64,000 bases of DNA, taken from assembly GCA_964424355.1 (NCBI GenBank), contig CAYRIO010000005.1, positions 1-64,000 on the forward strand. Reading direction: 5' to 3'. The stretch comes from CAZEHS01 sp964424355 (lineage in GTDB: Bacteria; Bacillota; Clostridia; Peptostreptococcales; Acidaminobacteraceae). Positions 26,158-34,934 of the stretch are shown one piece after another (within the stretch, counting starts at the first letter, position 1; every line of letters starts with the position of its first letter). Position numbers and translations under genes: made by a program. The notes under the pieces were generated by a model, which saw nothing but the letters and a program-made list of their open reading frames with translations, was not told the DNA's origin and did no database searches.

Positions 26158-26811
26158 ATGAATGTACTGCAAACGCTCTCGGCCCTGATCCTGATCTCCT
26201 GCTTTGTCCTGGTTTCAAAAAAACGGCCGGTGAGCTATATTCGAACGTTCAGGGTGCAGTCCCTGCTCATCGGCTTGGTCGCCCTGATCATCGGCTTCGA
26301 AAAATACCGGACAGATGGTGAAATGGAGCTGTTGGTCATCGGCGCCATCGTCATTGCCATGAAGGTGTTCTATATTCCGAAGCTTCTGCAGAAAATGCTG
26401 GGCAACCGGCATCACCCTGCCGAAAAGGATTACTTCTATACGGTTCCGGTGCACATCCTGGCCTGCTGCGGGCTGTACGCGTTCATGTACTTCACCTTCG
26501 CCGCCATCCCGGTTTTTCATGGGCTCAGCTTCGGGCAGTACATGGTCAACTCCATCTCGGTGGTGCTGATCGGTTTTTATTTCATGATGAGCCGCCTCAA
26601 AGCGTTGGGGCAGATTGTCGGGTTCCTGGTCATTGAAAACGGGATTTTTATATCGGCGATCTTCGCCACCGATGGCATGCCGTTCATCGTCGATCTGGGA
26701 ATCTTGGTGGATCTGGTGACGGCGGTGCTGATCATGGGGGCCATCGTTTTCAGGCTCGATGAGCATTTCAGCGTGACGGACACCCAGAATCCTGACGAAA
26801 TGAGAGGTTAA
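26158..26811 (+). CDS. Ehr/hydrogenase-4-like membrane subunit (HyfE-like)
   Basis: A 217-residue protein with six or seven membrane segments, resembling HyfE, the hydrogenase-4 component that looks like a fusion of NuoJ/NuoK-type helices. The late acidic helix containing VIENGIFISAIF corresponds to the NuoK glutamate helix. Only one base separates it from the stop of the NuoH-like gene, and its own stop lies 4 bases before the next start. Confidence 0.85.
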   Translation: MNVLQTLSALILISCFVLVSKKRPVSYIRTFRVQSLLIGLVALIIGFEKYRTDGEMELLVIGAIVIAMKVFYIPKLLQKMLGNRHHPAEKDYFYTVPVHILACCGLYAFMYFTFAAIPVFHGLSFGQYMVNSISVVLIGFYFMMSRLKALGQIVGFLVIENGIFISAIFATDGMPFIVDLGILVDLVTAVLIMGAIVFRLDEHFSVTDTQNPDEMRG

Positions 26812-26815
26812 GCCC

Positions 26816-28285
26816 ATGATCATCGCTCTGCTTTTAGTGTCGCTGTCTGCTATCCCCCTATTCTGGGTTTTCTCCTCAGTCAGGTGGTTCAATGTCATCA
26901 GCCTGTTGGCTTCCGGTGGATCCCTTCTGGTTGGGGTTCTGCTGACCGGGCAGGTTCTTGAGAAGGGGTTCGTTGAACAGGGGACGATCCTGGGCCTGTA
27001 TGTGGACAGCCTCAGTGTCCTGGTTCTCGATTTGATCCTGCTGGTCAGCTTCCTGGTGGCCATTTATACCATCGGCTATCTGGAGGCGGAGCAAAGGGCC
27101 GGTCATATGGACGCACGGCGCATCCGGGTGTTCTATTCCCTGATGTACAGCTTCATATCCACGATGTTCCTGTCCCTGGTGACGGGAAACATCGGTGTCC
27201 TGTGGGTGGCCATCGAGGCGACGACCCTGGCTTCGGCTTTCCTCGTGGGCTTCATGAACAATGAACTGGCCCTGGAGGCATCCTGGAAATATATCGTCAT
27301 CTGCTCTGTCGGTATCGCCATGGCGCTGATGGGCATCATCCTGCTCCATCTTTCGGCCAGCGGCCTGACGGAATCGGTGGGGAATGAACTTTACTGGCCG
27401 TGGATGATGCGCTATGCGCCCTATCTGAACTGGGAAATCCTCAAGCTGGCATTTGTGTTCATTGTGGTAGGCTTCGGTACGAAGGCGGGTCTTGCGCCCA
27501 TGCACACCTGGCTTCCGGATGCCCACAGCCAGGCGCCGTCCCCTGTCAGCGCCCTGTTTTCTGCGGTGCTGCTGAACAGCTCCATGTATGGGATCATCCG
27601 GTGTCTCGCCATCTTCAACAAGGCCGTCGGCAGCAATTTCGCCAACGACATCATGATCGGATTGGGACTGCTGTCGGTTCTGACTGCTGCCGTTCTGATC
27701 TTGGTCCAGAAGGATTATAAACGGCTCCTGGCCTATTCCAGCATCGAGCACATGGGGATCATCGCCATCGGCGTCGGATTCTTTACCCCCGCCGGGGTCC
27801 TGGTGGCCCTGCTGCACATGGTGAACCACTCCCTGACAAAGGCGCTGCTGTTCCTCTCCGCCGGGAATGTCCTGCTGGCCTACGGCACCCGAGAGATCGC
27901 GTCCGTGACAGGGCTGCTGAAACGCCTGCCCGTCACCGGGCCCCTGTTTCTCATCGGCATATTCGCCATCACCGGCTTTCCGCCCTTCAGCATCTTCTTC
28001 AGCGAATTCGGCCTGCTCAGCGTGGTGTTCCGATCGGATCGGCCCTTTGTCGGGTGGGTTTTGGCGGCGCTGTTCTCTGTGGTGTTCATCGGTTTTGCCC
28101 TGACCGCGTTCCGGCTCTTCTGGGGTCCGAATCCCGATGCCGAGCAGTGTGCTCGGGAGCCGAATCCTTGGGGGGCAGGCATCCTGGTCATCCTGTCGGG
28201 ACTGATTCTGGTGACGGGCCTGCGGATGCCGGGGCCGTTCATGACCCTGATCGAACAGGCGCGCAACATCATCATGGGGGTATAG
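26816..28285 (+). CDS. Ehr/hydrogenase-4-like membrane subunit, NuoN/MrpD family (HyfF-like)
   Basis: A 489-residue second antiporter-like subunit. The conserved ion-path residues are seen in WVAIEATTLASAFLVGF (TM5 glutamate), GFGTKAGLAPMHTWLPDAHSQAPSPVSA (TM7 lysine), KDYKRLLAYSSIEHMGI, and LLHMVNHSLTKALLF. With the HyfB-like subunit this gives two pump modules. It ends one base before the next start codon, so translation is probably coupled. Confidence 0.9.
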   Translation: MIIALLLVSLSAIPLFWVFSSVRWFNVISLLASGGSLLVGVLLTGQVLEKGFVEQGTILGLYVDSLSVLVLDLILLVSFLVAIYTIGYLEAEQRAGHMDARRIRVFYSLMYSFISTMFLSLVTGNIGVLWVAIEATTLASAFLVGFMNNELALEASWKYIVICSVGIAMALMGIILLHLSASGLTESVGNELYWPWMMRYAPYLNWEILKLAFVFIVVGFGTKAGLAPMHTWLPDAHSQAPSPVSALFSAVLLNSSMYGIIRCLAIFNKAVGSNFANDIMIGLGLLSVLTAAVLILVQKDYKRLLAYSSIEHMGIIAIGVGFFTPAGVLVALLHMVNHSLTKALLFLSAGNVLLAYGTREIASVTGLLKRLPVTGPLFLIGIFAITGFPPFSIFFSEFGLLSVVFRSDRPFVGWVLAALFSVVFIGFALTAFRLFWGPNPDAEQCAREPNPWGAGILVILSGLILVTGLRMPGPFMTLIEQARNIIMGV

Positions 28286-28286
28286 T

Positions 28287-29873
28287 ATGCCACACACACG
28301 CATTCTAGATGACTTCAAGCTCCGCCATATGGGGGGAATCCTGAAAACAACGGTCCGTTACGGCAACGAACTGACCGTCCAGGTGAAACCGGAGAGCATT
28401 GCGACGGTGGCACTGACCTGTACGGCCATCCTGGGCCTTCATCTCACGTGTCTGTTCTGCACGGATGAACGGAAGCTGGAGGCTCAGGGTTTTGTGCTTC
28501 ACTATGTCCTGATGGACAGGGCGGCCGGGGCCCTGACGATCCTTCGGGTATGTCTGCCAACCGGGGTGGAGGAATTCCAGTCCATAGCCCCCGCCATTTA
28601 TGCGGCCTCCCGCTACGAACGGGAGATCCAGGATCTTTTCGGTCTCACGGTGATCGGGCATCCGGACCCCAAACCCCTGGTGCTCCATGGAAACTGGCCC
28701 CGGAACCTCGCCCCCATGCGGCGGGATACGGACGGCAGACAGCAGCCTCCCTTTGAAGCACGGGTACCGGTCTTCAACCGGGTGGAAGGGGCAGGGGTCT
28801 TTGAAATCCCCGTAGGGCCGGTCCATGCGGGGATCATCGAGCCGGGTCATTTCCGGTTCAGTGTCGCCGGGGAAAGCATCATCAATCTGGAGGCTCAGTT
28901 GGGCTTCGTGCACCGGGGGATTGAAAAGCTCTGTGAAGGGAAGGACTTCATGCAGGGATTCTTTTTTTCCGAGCGGATTTCCGGAGATGAGAGCTTTGCC
29001 AACTCGATGGCCTACTGCCAGGCTCTGGAACGGATTGCGGAGATGGATATCCCCCCTCGGGCGGCCATGAGCCGGGTGGTTTTTGCCGAGTTGGAACGCC
29101 TCCTGGGGCATTTGGGCGATTTGGCCGGCATCTGCCTGGATACGGCCTACGGTTTCGCGGCCTTTCAGTTCAGGATGCTTCGGGGATGGAGCTTCCTGCT
29201 GGCCGATGAGCTGTGCGGTGTCCGTTTTCTCAGGAGCGTCAACCAGCCCGGGGGCTTGCGGGCGGATTTCCTGAAAACCGGGAGCCCCACCGCCCTGGAA
29301 GCCCTGGACCGCATTGAGAAGGAACTGCGGGAGTCCATGGACATCATCCTGAGTAAATCCATGTTCCTGGACCGGGTGGAGAATACGGGCGTCCTGAAAC
29401 CCCAGGTCATCCAGGATCTCAATGTGACAGGGCCGGGGGCCCGGGCTGCCGGTATGCCGTATGATGTGCGGAAAGCCATGCCCTATGCGGCATACAGCGA
29501 TCTGGAATTTGAGGTGCCGGTGCTGACGGAAGGGGATGTGAACAGCCGGATGCGCATCAAGCTCCTCGAAGCCTTGCAGTCCATCAGGCTGATGCGTCAG
29601 GCGCTGATCCAGTTGCCGGAGGGGCCGGTCCATACGCCGTTGGCATATATCCCGGCATACCACTCCGCCTTCGGGTGTGTGGAAGCCCCCCGGGGCGAGG
29701 CCCTGCACTATGTCATGACCGGACCCGGGGGGACCCTGTACCGGTACAAGGTCCGGACCCCTTCCTTCTGCAATTGGCAGGGCTTTGTCACCGCCGTGAA
29801 TGGCAACATCGTTCCGGACTTTCCCCTGATCAACAAGAGCTTCAACCTGTCCTATGCGGGCAATGACCTATAG
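28287..29873 (+). CDS. NuoCD-like fused large subunit lacking NiFe cysteines (Ehr large subunit)
   Basis: A 528-residue fusion. Residues about 60-150 are a NuoC/30-kDa domain (RYEREIQDLFGLTVIGHPDP); residues about 165-528 are a NuoD/NiFe-hydrogenase large-subunit fold. The first Ni-binding motif, normally RVCGIC, reads ERISGDESF near 229-237, and the C-terminal DPCxxC position reads KSFNLSYAGNDL. All four Ni ligands are missing, so it should not be a hydrogenase. Related gene sets are called energy-converting hydrogenase-related (Ehr) complexes; electron donor and acceptor are unknown. It probably couples a ferredoxin-linked reaction to ion pumping. Confidence 0.85.
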   Translation: MPHTRILDDFKLRHMGGILKTTVRYGNELTVQVKPESIATVALTCTAILGLHLTCLFCTDERKLEAQGFVLHYVLMDRAAGALTILRVCLPTGVEEFQSIAPAIYAASRYEREIQDLFGLTVIGHPDPKPLVLHGNWPRNLAPMRRDTDGRQQPPFEARVPVFNRVEGAGVFEIPVGPVHAGIIEPGHFRFSVAGESIINLEAQLGFVHRGIEKLCEGKDFMQGFFFSERISGDESFANSMAYCQALERIAEMDIPPRAAMSRVVFAELERLLGHLGDLAGICLDTAYGFAAFQFRMLRGWSFLLADELCGVRFLRSVNQPGGLRADFLKTGSPTALEALDRIEKELRESMDIILSKSMFLDRVENTGVLKPQVIQDLNVTGPGARAAGMPYDVRKAMPYAAYSDLEFEVPVLTEGDVNSRMRIKLLEALQSIRLMRQALIQLPEGPVHTPLAYIPAYHSAFGCVEAPRGEALHYVMTGPGGTLYRYKVRTPSFCNWQGFVTAVNGNIVPDFPLINKSFNLSYAGNDL

Positions 29874-29890
29874 GAAGCGAGGAACCCGCC

Positions 29891-30697
29891 ATGCCCAATA
29901 TGATCAGTAAAATCCTGCAATATCCCCGGGTGACCCTGCCGTATCCCCGGGAGTCCGTGGATAACCGCAACTTCCGGGCGCGGCCCGAGCTGGACAGCGC
30001 ACAGTGCAGCCACTGCGGCAACTGCGTGGGGGCCTGTCCCTCCCGAAGCATCACTCTGGACAGTGCCGGCAAAGACCTGGGCATCAACTACGATACCTGC
30101 ATCTTCTGCCATCTCTGCGCCGAGGTCTGTCCGGCTGCGGCCATTTCGGTTACCGGAAAGTACGAATGGGCCCAGACCACCCGGGAAGCCCTGCGCCACA
30201 GCCCCATCGACAAGGATTGGCGCGCCGCGGAGCACCAGGCGGCGGAGGCCATCGGGGAGCAGATCAAAGAAAGGGCCGCGAAGCTCTTTGGCCGCAGTCT
30301 TCAGATCCGGGAAGTGGATGCCGGTTCCTGCAACGGCTGTGATTATGAAATCAACGGACTCAACAATCCCTTCAACGACCTGGAACGGTTCGGGATTCAC
30401 TTTGTCGCTTCACCCCGTCATGCGGACCTGCTGATGGTTACAGGGACGGTCTGCCGCAACATGGAGCTGGCGTTGATCAAGACCTACAATGCCATGCCGG
30501 ACCCCAAGCTGGTGGCGGCGGTGGGAGCCTGCGCCTGCAGCGGTGGGATTTTCCGGGACAGCATGATGAACCGGAACGGTCTGGATACGCTCCTCCCTGT
30601 AGATTTATACATCCCCGGATGTCCCCCGCGACCGGTCACCATTCTCCACGGAATACTGAAGGCAATGGACAGACTTCCCCAAAGGGATGCCTGGTAG
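29891..30697 (+). CDS. Fe-S small subunit: 2x[4Fe-4S] ferredoxin domain fused to NuoB/HycG domain
   Basis: A 268-residue protein. Residues about 35-80 carry two 4Fe-4S motifs, CSHCGNCVGACP and CIFCHLCAEVCP, like HyfH/HycF/NuoI; residues about 135-265 are a NuoB/HycG domain with the N2-cluster cysteines kept (GSCNGCDYE, GACACSGG, PGCPPRP). The electron wire is therefore intact although the large subunit lost its Ni site. The fusion merges two subunits that are separate in hydrogenase 4. It is the last gene of the six-gene operon; no clear terminator follows. Confidence 0.88.
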   Translation: MPNMISKILQYPRVTLPYPRESVDNRNFRARPELDSAQCSHCGNCVGACPSRSITLDSAGKDLGINYDTCIFCHLCAEVCPAAAISVTGKYEWAQTTREALRHSPIDKDWRAAEHQAAEAIGEQIKERAAKLFGRSLQIREVDAGSCNGCDYEINGLNNPFNDLERFGIHFVASPRHADLLMVTGTVCRNMELALIKTYNAMPDPKLVAAVGACACSGGIFRDSMMNRNGLDTLLPVDLYIPGCPPRPVTILHGILKAMDRLPQRDAW

Positions 30698-30708
30698 CAT
30701 GTATATGA

Positions 30709-30761
30709 TATACAAAGAAACTGTTTAATTAGAATAATTACAGGCTTCTAGTTGTCATAAT
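30709..30761 (+). promoter_or_regulatory. Possible promoter/operator region of the SulP gene
   Basis: The gap holds TATACAAAGAA (30709-30719), repeated ahead of the SatP gene at 32361, and a CATAAT (30756-30761) that could be a -10 box. The -35 is not clear, and about 96 bases of leader follow. Confidence 0.3.
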
Positions 30762-30857
30762 AAGAACACAGGAGTAGAATAAAACGTGAGAGTGTGGCTT
30801 CACTTGCATTTCTCACAATAGGCCAGCACAGCAATCATACAGAAAGAAGGGAAAGTT

Positions 30858-32348
30858 TTGAGAATATTGGCGTACGATTACAAGAAGTATCTGAAAGGCG
30901 ATATCCTGGGAGGGGTCACGACCGCCGTGGTGGCACTGCCCCTGGCTTTAGCCCTGGGGGTCGCCTCCGGAGCGGGAGCCAAGGCAGGGCTCTATTCCGC
31001 GGTTTTCACCGGAATCCTATCCACCGTTTTTGGCGGAACACCGGCACAGATCAACGGGCCCACCGCTGCCATGACCGTCGTTCTCATTGAAGTGTATGAA
31101 AAAATGGGCGTGGAAGGCATCTTTCCGGCCATGGTCCTGGCGGGAATCCTGCAAATCCTCATGGGCGCCTTCAAGCTGGGCAAGTACATCCATCTGATAC
31201 CCCATTCCGTCATCATCGGTTTCACCAACGGAATCGGCGCTTTGATTTTCATCAAGATGATCCCTTATTTTCAAACGAGTCCTGTCGTTGCGTTGATTAC
31301 AATGGGCGTGATGTTCGCATGCCCTTATATAACTAAAAAAATACCGGCCTCCTTGCTGGGCCTTGTCATCGGAACCGCCTGCGGTCTGCTGATATTCAAG
31401 GGCGGCGCCGCTGTCGGAGTGATTCCCACGGGATTTCCGGAATTCGTGATCCCTGCCTTCGCCCTGTCAGACACCTACATCATCGTTAAAACCGCTGTCA
31501 TGCTGGCGCTTCTGGGAGGGATTGAATCCCTGCTGGCCTCCGTGGTGGTGGACGAAATGACAAAAACCAAGCACCACTCGAACCGGGAGCTGATGGGCCA
31601 GGGAATCGGCAATACGGTATCGGCTCTTTTCGGTTCGTTGATCGGAACGGGGGCCATCGTCCGTTCCGCTGTCAATGTCAATGCCGGCGGTCGAACCCGC
31701 CTTTCCGGGATTCTGCACGGAATTCTCATCTTTTTCATCATCATGTGGTTCGGACCCTATGCGTCTCAGATTCCCCTGGCCGTTCTGGGGGGAATCCTCA
31801 TGGTAACGGCGGTTAAGATGATCGAATACCAGACGTCTAAGGAATTGGCGGCGGCATCCAACAAGGCGGGAACGGTAATCCTGGTGACGATGCTCTTCAC
31901 CGTTTTCACGGACCTGGTCATTGCTGTTCTGGCGGGCACCCTGCTGTCCATGTTCATCTTCGTTATCCGGATGGCCAACGTCTACCTCAAGGCATATCCA
32001 ACAGATTTCACGAAATCAGGGAAGCGGCTGGCGTCATTCACCATCGAAGGGCCGATGTTCTTCGGCGTGTCCAATGCCATCGTTTCCCAGCTGGAAATCG
32101 CCTCGGAGGATGCCGATGTGATTGTGCTGAATCTGATGAATATCCCGCTTCTGGATACCACCGGTGCAGTTGCGCTCCGGTCCATTTACCGCCAGTTGGA
32201 GGATGAAGGCGTGGAACTGTATTTTGCAGGGATAAAAGAGTCCTTCCAACCGTTGGTTACAGACCTGCAGGTAGCGACCCCGGAAAAACTGGAACTGGGA
32301 CGCAGACCCATCCTTGAGATGCTGGCCTATGTAAAGGAAAACAATTGA
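30858..32348 (+). CDS. SulP-family anion transporter with STAS domain
   Basis: A 496-residue SulP/SLC26 permease: about 12 membrane segments (residues 15-385) then a cytoplasmic STAS domain (about 395-490). The N-terminal DILGGVTTAVVALPLALALG and the NGPTAAMTVVL motif are typical. Bacterial members carry sulfate, bicarbonate or dicarboxylates; the substrate is undecided here. The TTG at 30858 follows AAGGGAAAG, making it a non-ATG start. It lies between the Ehr operon and an acetate-type transporter. Confidence 0.87.
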   Translation: MRILAYDYKKYLKGDILGGVTTAVVALPLALALGVASGAGAKAGLYSAVFTGILSTVFGGTPAQINGPTAAMTVVLIEVYEKMGVEGIFPAMVLAGILQILMGAFKLGKYIHLIPHSVIIGFTNGIGALIFIKMIPYFQTSPVVALITMGVMFACPYITKKIPASLLGLVIGTACGLLIFKGGAAVGVIPTGFPEFVIPAFALSDTYIIVKTAVMLALLGGIESLLASVVVDEMTKTKHHSNRELMGQGIGNTVSALFGSLIGTGAIVRSAVNVNAGGRTRLSGILHGILIFFIIMWFGPYASQIPLAVLGGILMVTAVKMIEYQTSKELAAASNKAGTVILVTMLFTVFTDLVIAVLAGTLLSMFIFVIRMANVYLKAYPTDFTKSGKRLASFTIEGPMFFGVSNAIVSQLEIASEDADVIVLNLMNIPLLDTTGAVALRSIYRQLEDEGVELYFAGIKESFQPLVTDLQVATPEKLELGRRPILEMLAYVKENN

Positions 32349-32375
32349 TTTTGTATTCGGTATACAAAGAACAGA

Positions 32376-32404
32376 TTGAAAAACTTCTGTAAGGTTGTTA
32401 TACT
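32376..32404 (+). promoter_or_regulatory. Promoter of the SatP-type transporter gene
   Basis: TTGAAA (32376-32381), a 17-bp spacer, and TATACT (32399-32404). A hairpin CTGGATCC/GGATCCAG (32419-32440) sits in the short leader just ahead of the ribosome site. Confidence 0.7.
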
Positions 32405-32471
32405 TGACTGAGATGTCTCTGGATCCATGAGGGGATCCAGGGGCACAATCAAACTTACAGGAGTGTGCACA

Positions 32472-33086
32472 ATGTCTGTTAATACGACAAACACGGTCAA
32501 GGTGGAAACCGCTGACCCTTCGTCCCTGGCTCTTTTTGGCCTTGCGATGGTCACTTTAGTCGCGTCAACCCAAAAGATGGGTGTTACCGAGGGCTTGTCC
32601 CTGGTGATTCCCTGGGCGATCTTCCTGGGCGGCGGCGCTCAGCTGTTTGGAGCCCTTGGTGACTTCAAACGGAACAATGTTTTCGGTGGGACTGCTTTTG
32701 GTGCTTTTGCTCTTTTCTGGTGGTCTGTAGCGGCGTCCTGGCTGATCAAGATGGGTGCCTTCGGCCCTGAACTGGCCAAAGCGGTGGATATGCGGCAATT
32801 AGGGTTTGCCTTTGTCGGCTACCTGATTTTCTCCCTGTTCATGACCTATGGCTCTGCAAAAAACAACAAGACCCTGTTCCTGATCTTCGTTTCAATCGAC
32901 TTCCTGTTCATCGGCCTGTCCACAAGCCTTTTGGCTACGGGTCCCCTGGCAGAAGTCGGCCATTACCTTGGCGCTTATTCCGAGCTGGTGTGTTCACTGC
33001 TTTCCTTCTATCTGTCTGCAGCTACGGTATTGAACCCTCACTTTGGCAGAGTCGTGCTTCCCACCGGGAAGGCATTCATTCAGTAA
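32472..33086 (+). CDS. SatP/GPR1-FUN34-YaaH family acetate transporter
   Basis: A 204-residue membrane protein with six predicted helices, of the acetate uptake transporter family. DPSSLALFGLAM near residue 15 occupies the position of the conserved NPxPLGL entry motif, with the Asn and Pro-Leu-Gly partly replaced, so the substrate may differ from acetate or succinate. ATG 32472 has CAGGAG at 32459-32464. Acetate is the expected end product of the reductase cluster downstream, which fits a role in acetate exchange, but this is inference. Confidence 0.85.
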   Translation: MSVNTTNTVKVETADPSSLALFGLAMVTLVASTQKMGVTEGLSLVIPWAIFLGGGAQLFGALGDFKRNNVFGGTAFGAFALFWWSVAASWLIKMGAFGPELAKAVDMRQLGFAFVGYLIFSLFMTYGSAKNNKTLFLIFVSIDFLFIGLSTSLLATGPLAEVGHYLGAYSELVCSLLSFYLSAATVLNPHFGRVVLPTGKAFIQ

Positions 33087-33122
33087 GCAGGGGTTGATCA
33101 GTAAAAAACACGGCACAAAGTT

Positions 33123-33163
33123 AAAACCAGCCTGTCTGCTTATGCGGATCGGCTGGTTTTTTT
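33123..33163. terminator. Bidirectional terminator
   Basis: AAAACCAGCC (33123-33132) pairs with GGCTGGTTTT (33151-33160) plus extra T, between convergent genes. Confidence 0.85.
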
Positions 33164-33193
33164 CTGTGGTCTGTTGAATTTTCGAAGCGGCTC

Positions 33194-33865
33194 TTAAGCG
33201 GTTGCCTTCTTTTTGGCGAAGGCCAGGATGCCCCCCAAAGCGATGGAAAGCATAGCGGCCATCATGACCCGGTATTCCGGGGCCAGCATGAAGGTGACAG
33301 TGTGGGCAGGAATCCAGAACACCGGAACAGTCTTGCAGATGACAAAGGTGATGAAACCCTTCCAGTCGATATGGTCAAGCACCTGAGGCAGAGAGAGCGC
33401 TCTCATGCCGGCCCAGGTTCCGTTCCCAAGGTCAATGTACGTATCCGTAATCCGGTGGAAGGCCATGAAGGTCGGGGCGAACAGGCAGTTCATCAGGGTA
33501 CTGGCAAAGAAGGCGAAGGCCAGGCTGTGGGCGAATCCGCTTTCGCCGAAGGAGGGCAGAAGCCCTTTTTTCATCGCATCGGTGACGCCGGCAGCATAGA
33601 GGGAGAAAACCAAGGCGATCATAATCCCCAGGAACCCCCAGATTGCGGCCCGCCACAGGATTCCGACCGGCTTTTTCCAATCACCGGAGATGATGCGGAT
33701 TGCCAGGAGCTCTCCCATAGTGGATAGCAGCGCAAATTTGATGAAGGCCATCATGTAAGGATGGGTTTTGGAAAGCGTGGTGAAAATCACGTGGGTCGCC
33801 GGGGTGACTAAAAATAGGACGACGGCGGCTAGAGCGGCAGCCCAGACCAGATCATACTTCTTCAT
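33194..33865 (-). CDS. Multi-pass membrane protein, family not recognised
   Basis: A 223-residue protein with about five hydrophobic segments. A conserved-looking C-terminal block, FWIPAHTVTFMLAPEYRVMMAA, and a Gly-rich last helix suggest a defined family, but I cannot name it. An AGGAGG-type site precedes the ATG at 33865. It has the same strand as the TetR gene upstream (245 bp away), which could regulate it. No transport motif can be identified. Confidence 0.65.
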   Translation of the reverse strand: MKKYDLVWAAALAAVVLFLVTPATHVIFTTLSKTHPYMMAFIKFALLSTMGELLAIRIISGDWKKPVGILWRAAIWGFLGIMIALVFSLYAAGVTDAMKKGLLPSFGESGFAHSLAFAFFASTLMNCLFAPTFMAFHRITDTYIDLGNGTWAGMRALSLPQVLDHIDWKGFITFVICKTVPVFWIPAHTVTFMLAPEYRVMMAAMLSIALGGILAFAKKKATA

Positions 33866-34067
33866 GTGTGTTCCTCCTGTGTGGATCTAGGGTATAAGTG
33901 CGGTTTGGGAGGGCGGAAAAAGAGCGCCTTCTCAAATTTCAAAAAAAAATAGTATCTTTAAAATATTTTAGCACGTTCTCGGACGTTTGTTAAGGGTCAT
34001 TGCGAAAAGAAGATCAACCGGCGGTATCACTTGAAAATCAGCAACGCTTCCACTTTTTTTCATGAAG

Positions 34068-34111
34068 AAAACCCCGGATTTTTGAGAAGGTACTCAGAAA
34101 TCCGAGGTTTT
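34068..34111 (-). terminator. Terminator after the TetR gene
   Basis: AAAACCCCGGATTTTTGAG and its inexact complement CTCAGAAATCCGAGGTTTT form a long stem; the minus strand ends in TTTTC. Confidence 0.7.
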
Positions 34112-34788
34112 CATAGGTTTTTGCGTGGGGATTTCGATTCTTTACAGGCGTAGCCTTGGAGAATCGAAGCGAAATAGCCGATGATCCGATTCACGTGGTC
34201 ATCGATATCAATGGGCTTTTCTGCGTTCTTGACCCGGAGCAGATAGCTTTCGAACAGGAGGATGAGGATATCGTTGATTTCAGGAATCCGTTCCTCTTTG
34301 AAATAGCCTTGATCCGCACAGCGCTTGAGAGCCTCGTAATCCCGCTTGTAGATATTGGTCTCCAGGAGCATGGGCAGCAGGTCTTCGGAGAGGTTTTCCA
34401 GGTCTTCAGGGTAGATTTCATAGTAGCGGCGGACTGAATCGTTGAACTTGAACCGCTGGGGTGCGAAGAAGACGTTATAGTAATGATCAGGGTATGTGAA
34501 CGCTTCCGCCACGAAGAACCGCCAGATTTCAAGAAACCGCTGGAAACCGTCATGGGGCCGTGTCATATCCCGAAGCTTGAGGAGATAGCTGCGGAGATAC
34601 TTGAGGGAGGCATAAAAGGCCAGATGGTCCAGGTTGTCAAAATAGCTGTAGAGGGTGGCGCTGTTGTAGCCGGCAAGGTCTGCGACCTTACGGATCGTCA
34701 GGCCATTGAGGCCCTCTTGCTCCAGAATGGTTTGTGCCGCATCAATGAAATAGCGCATGGTGCGGATCCGTCTGAGATTTTTTTTCAT
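34111..34788 (-). CDS. TetR/AcrR family transcriptional regulator
   Basis: A 225-residue regulator with an N-terminal TetR helix-turn-helix (residues about 10-57; TIRKVADLAGYNSATLYSYFDNLDHL) and a longer ligand-binding domain without recognisable family. AAGGAG precedes ATG 34788. Its target is not obvious: the same-strand membrane protein at 33194-33865 is the nearest candidate. Confidence 0.88.
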   Translation of the reverse strand: MKKNLRRIRTMRYFIDAAQTILEQEGLNGLTIRKVADLAGYNSATLYSYFDNLDHLAFYASLKYLRSYLLKLRDMTRPHDGFQRFLEIWRFFVAEAFTYPDHYYNVFFAPQRFKFNDSVRRYYEIYPEDLENLSEDLLPMLLETNIYKRDYEALKRCADQGYFKEERIPEINDILILLFESYLLRVKNAEKPIDIDDHVNRIIGYFASILQGYACKESKSPRKNL

Positions 34789-34880
34789 GGATGATCACTC
34801 CTTCAGGTCAATTATACTATGGATTGGCGGGGGAGCCAACCGATAGGCGAGAAACCTTCTGACAAAGGCAGAAATTGAGG

Positions 34881-34910
34881 AACCCACCTGATTGGAGTCA
34901 GGTGGGTTTT
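34881..34910. terminator. Hairpin after the chemoreceptor gene
   Basis: AACCCACCTGA (34881-34891) pairs with TCAGGTGGGTT (34898-34908). The better T-run is on the plus strand, so its strength for the minus-strand chemoreceptor is uncertain. Confidence 0.6.
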
Positions 34911-34934
34911 GTTGGATGGGAAGGCCGGTTAAAG

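Noticed and set aside
26876..28318. Long minus-strand frame across the NuoN-like gene
   Set aside because: Low-complexity Gln/Asp/His-rich shadow of a membrane-protein gene on the other strand.
28287..29873. NiFe hydrogenase large subunit
   Set aside because: All four Ni-binding cysteines are missing, so hydrogen turnover is not supported despite overall similarity.
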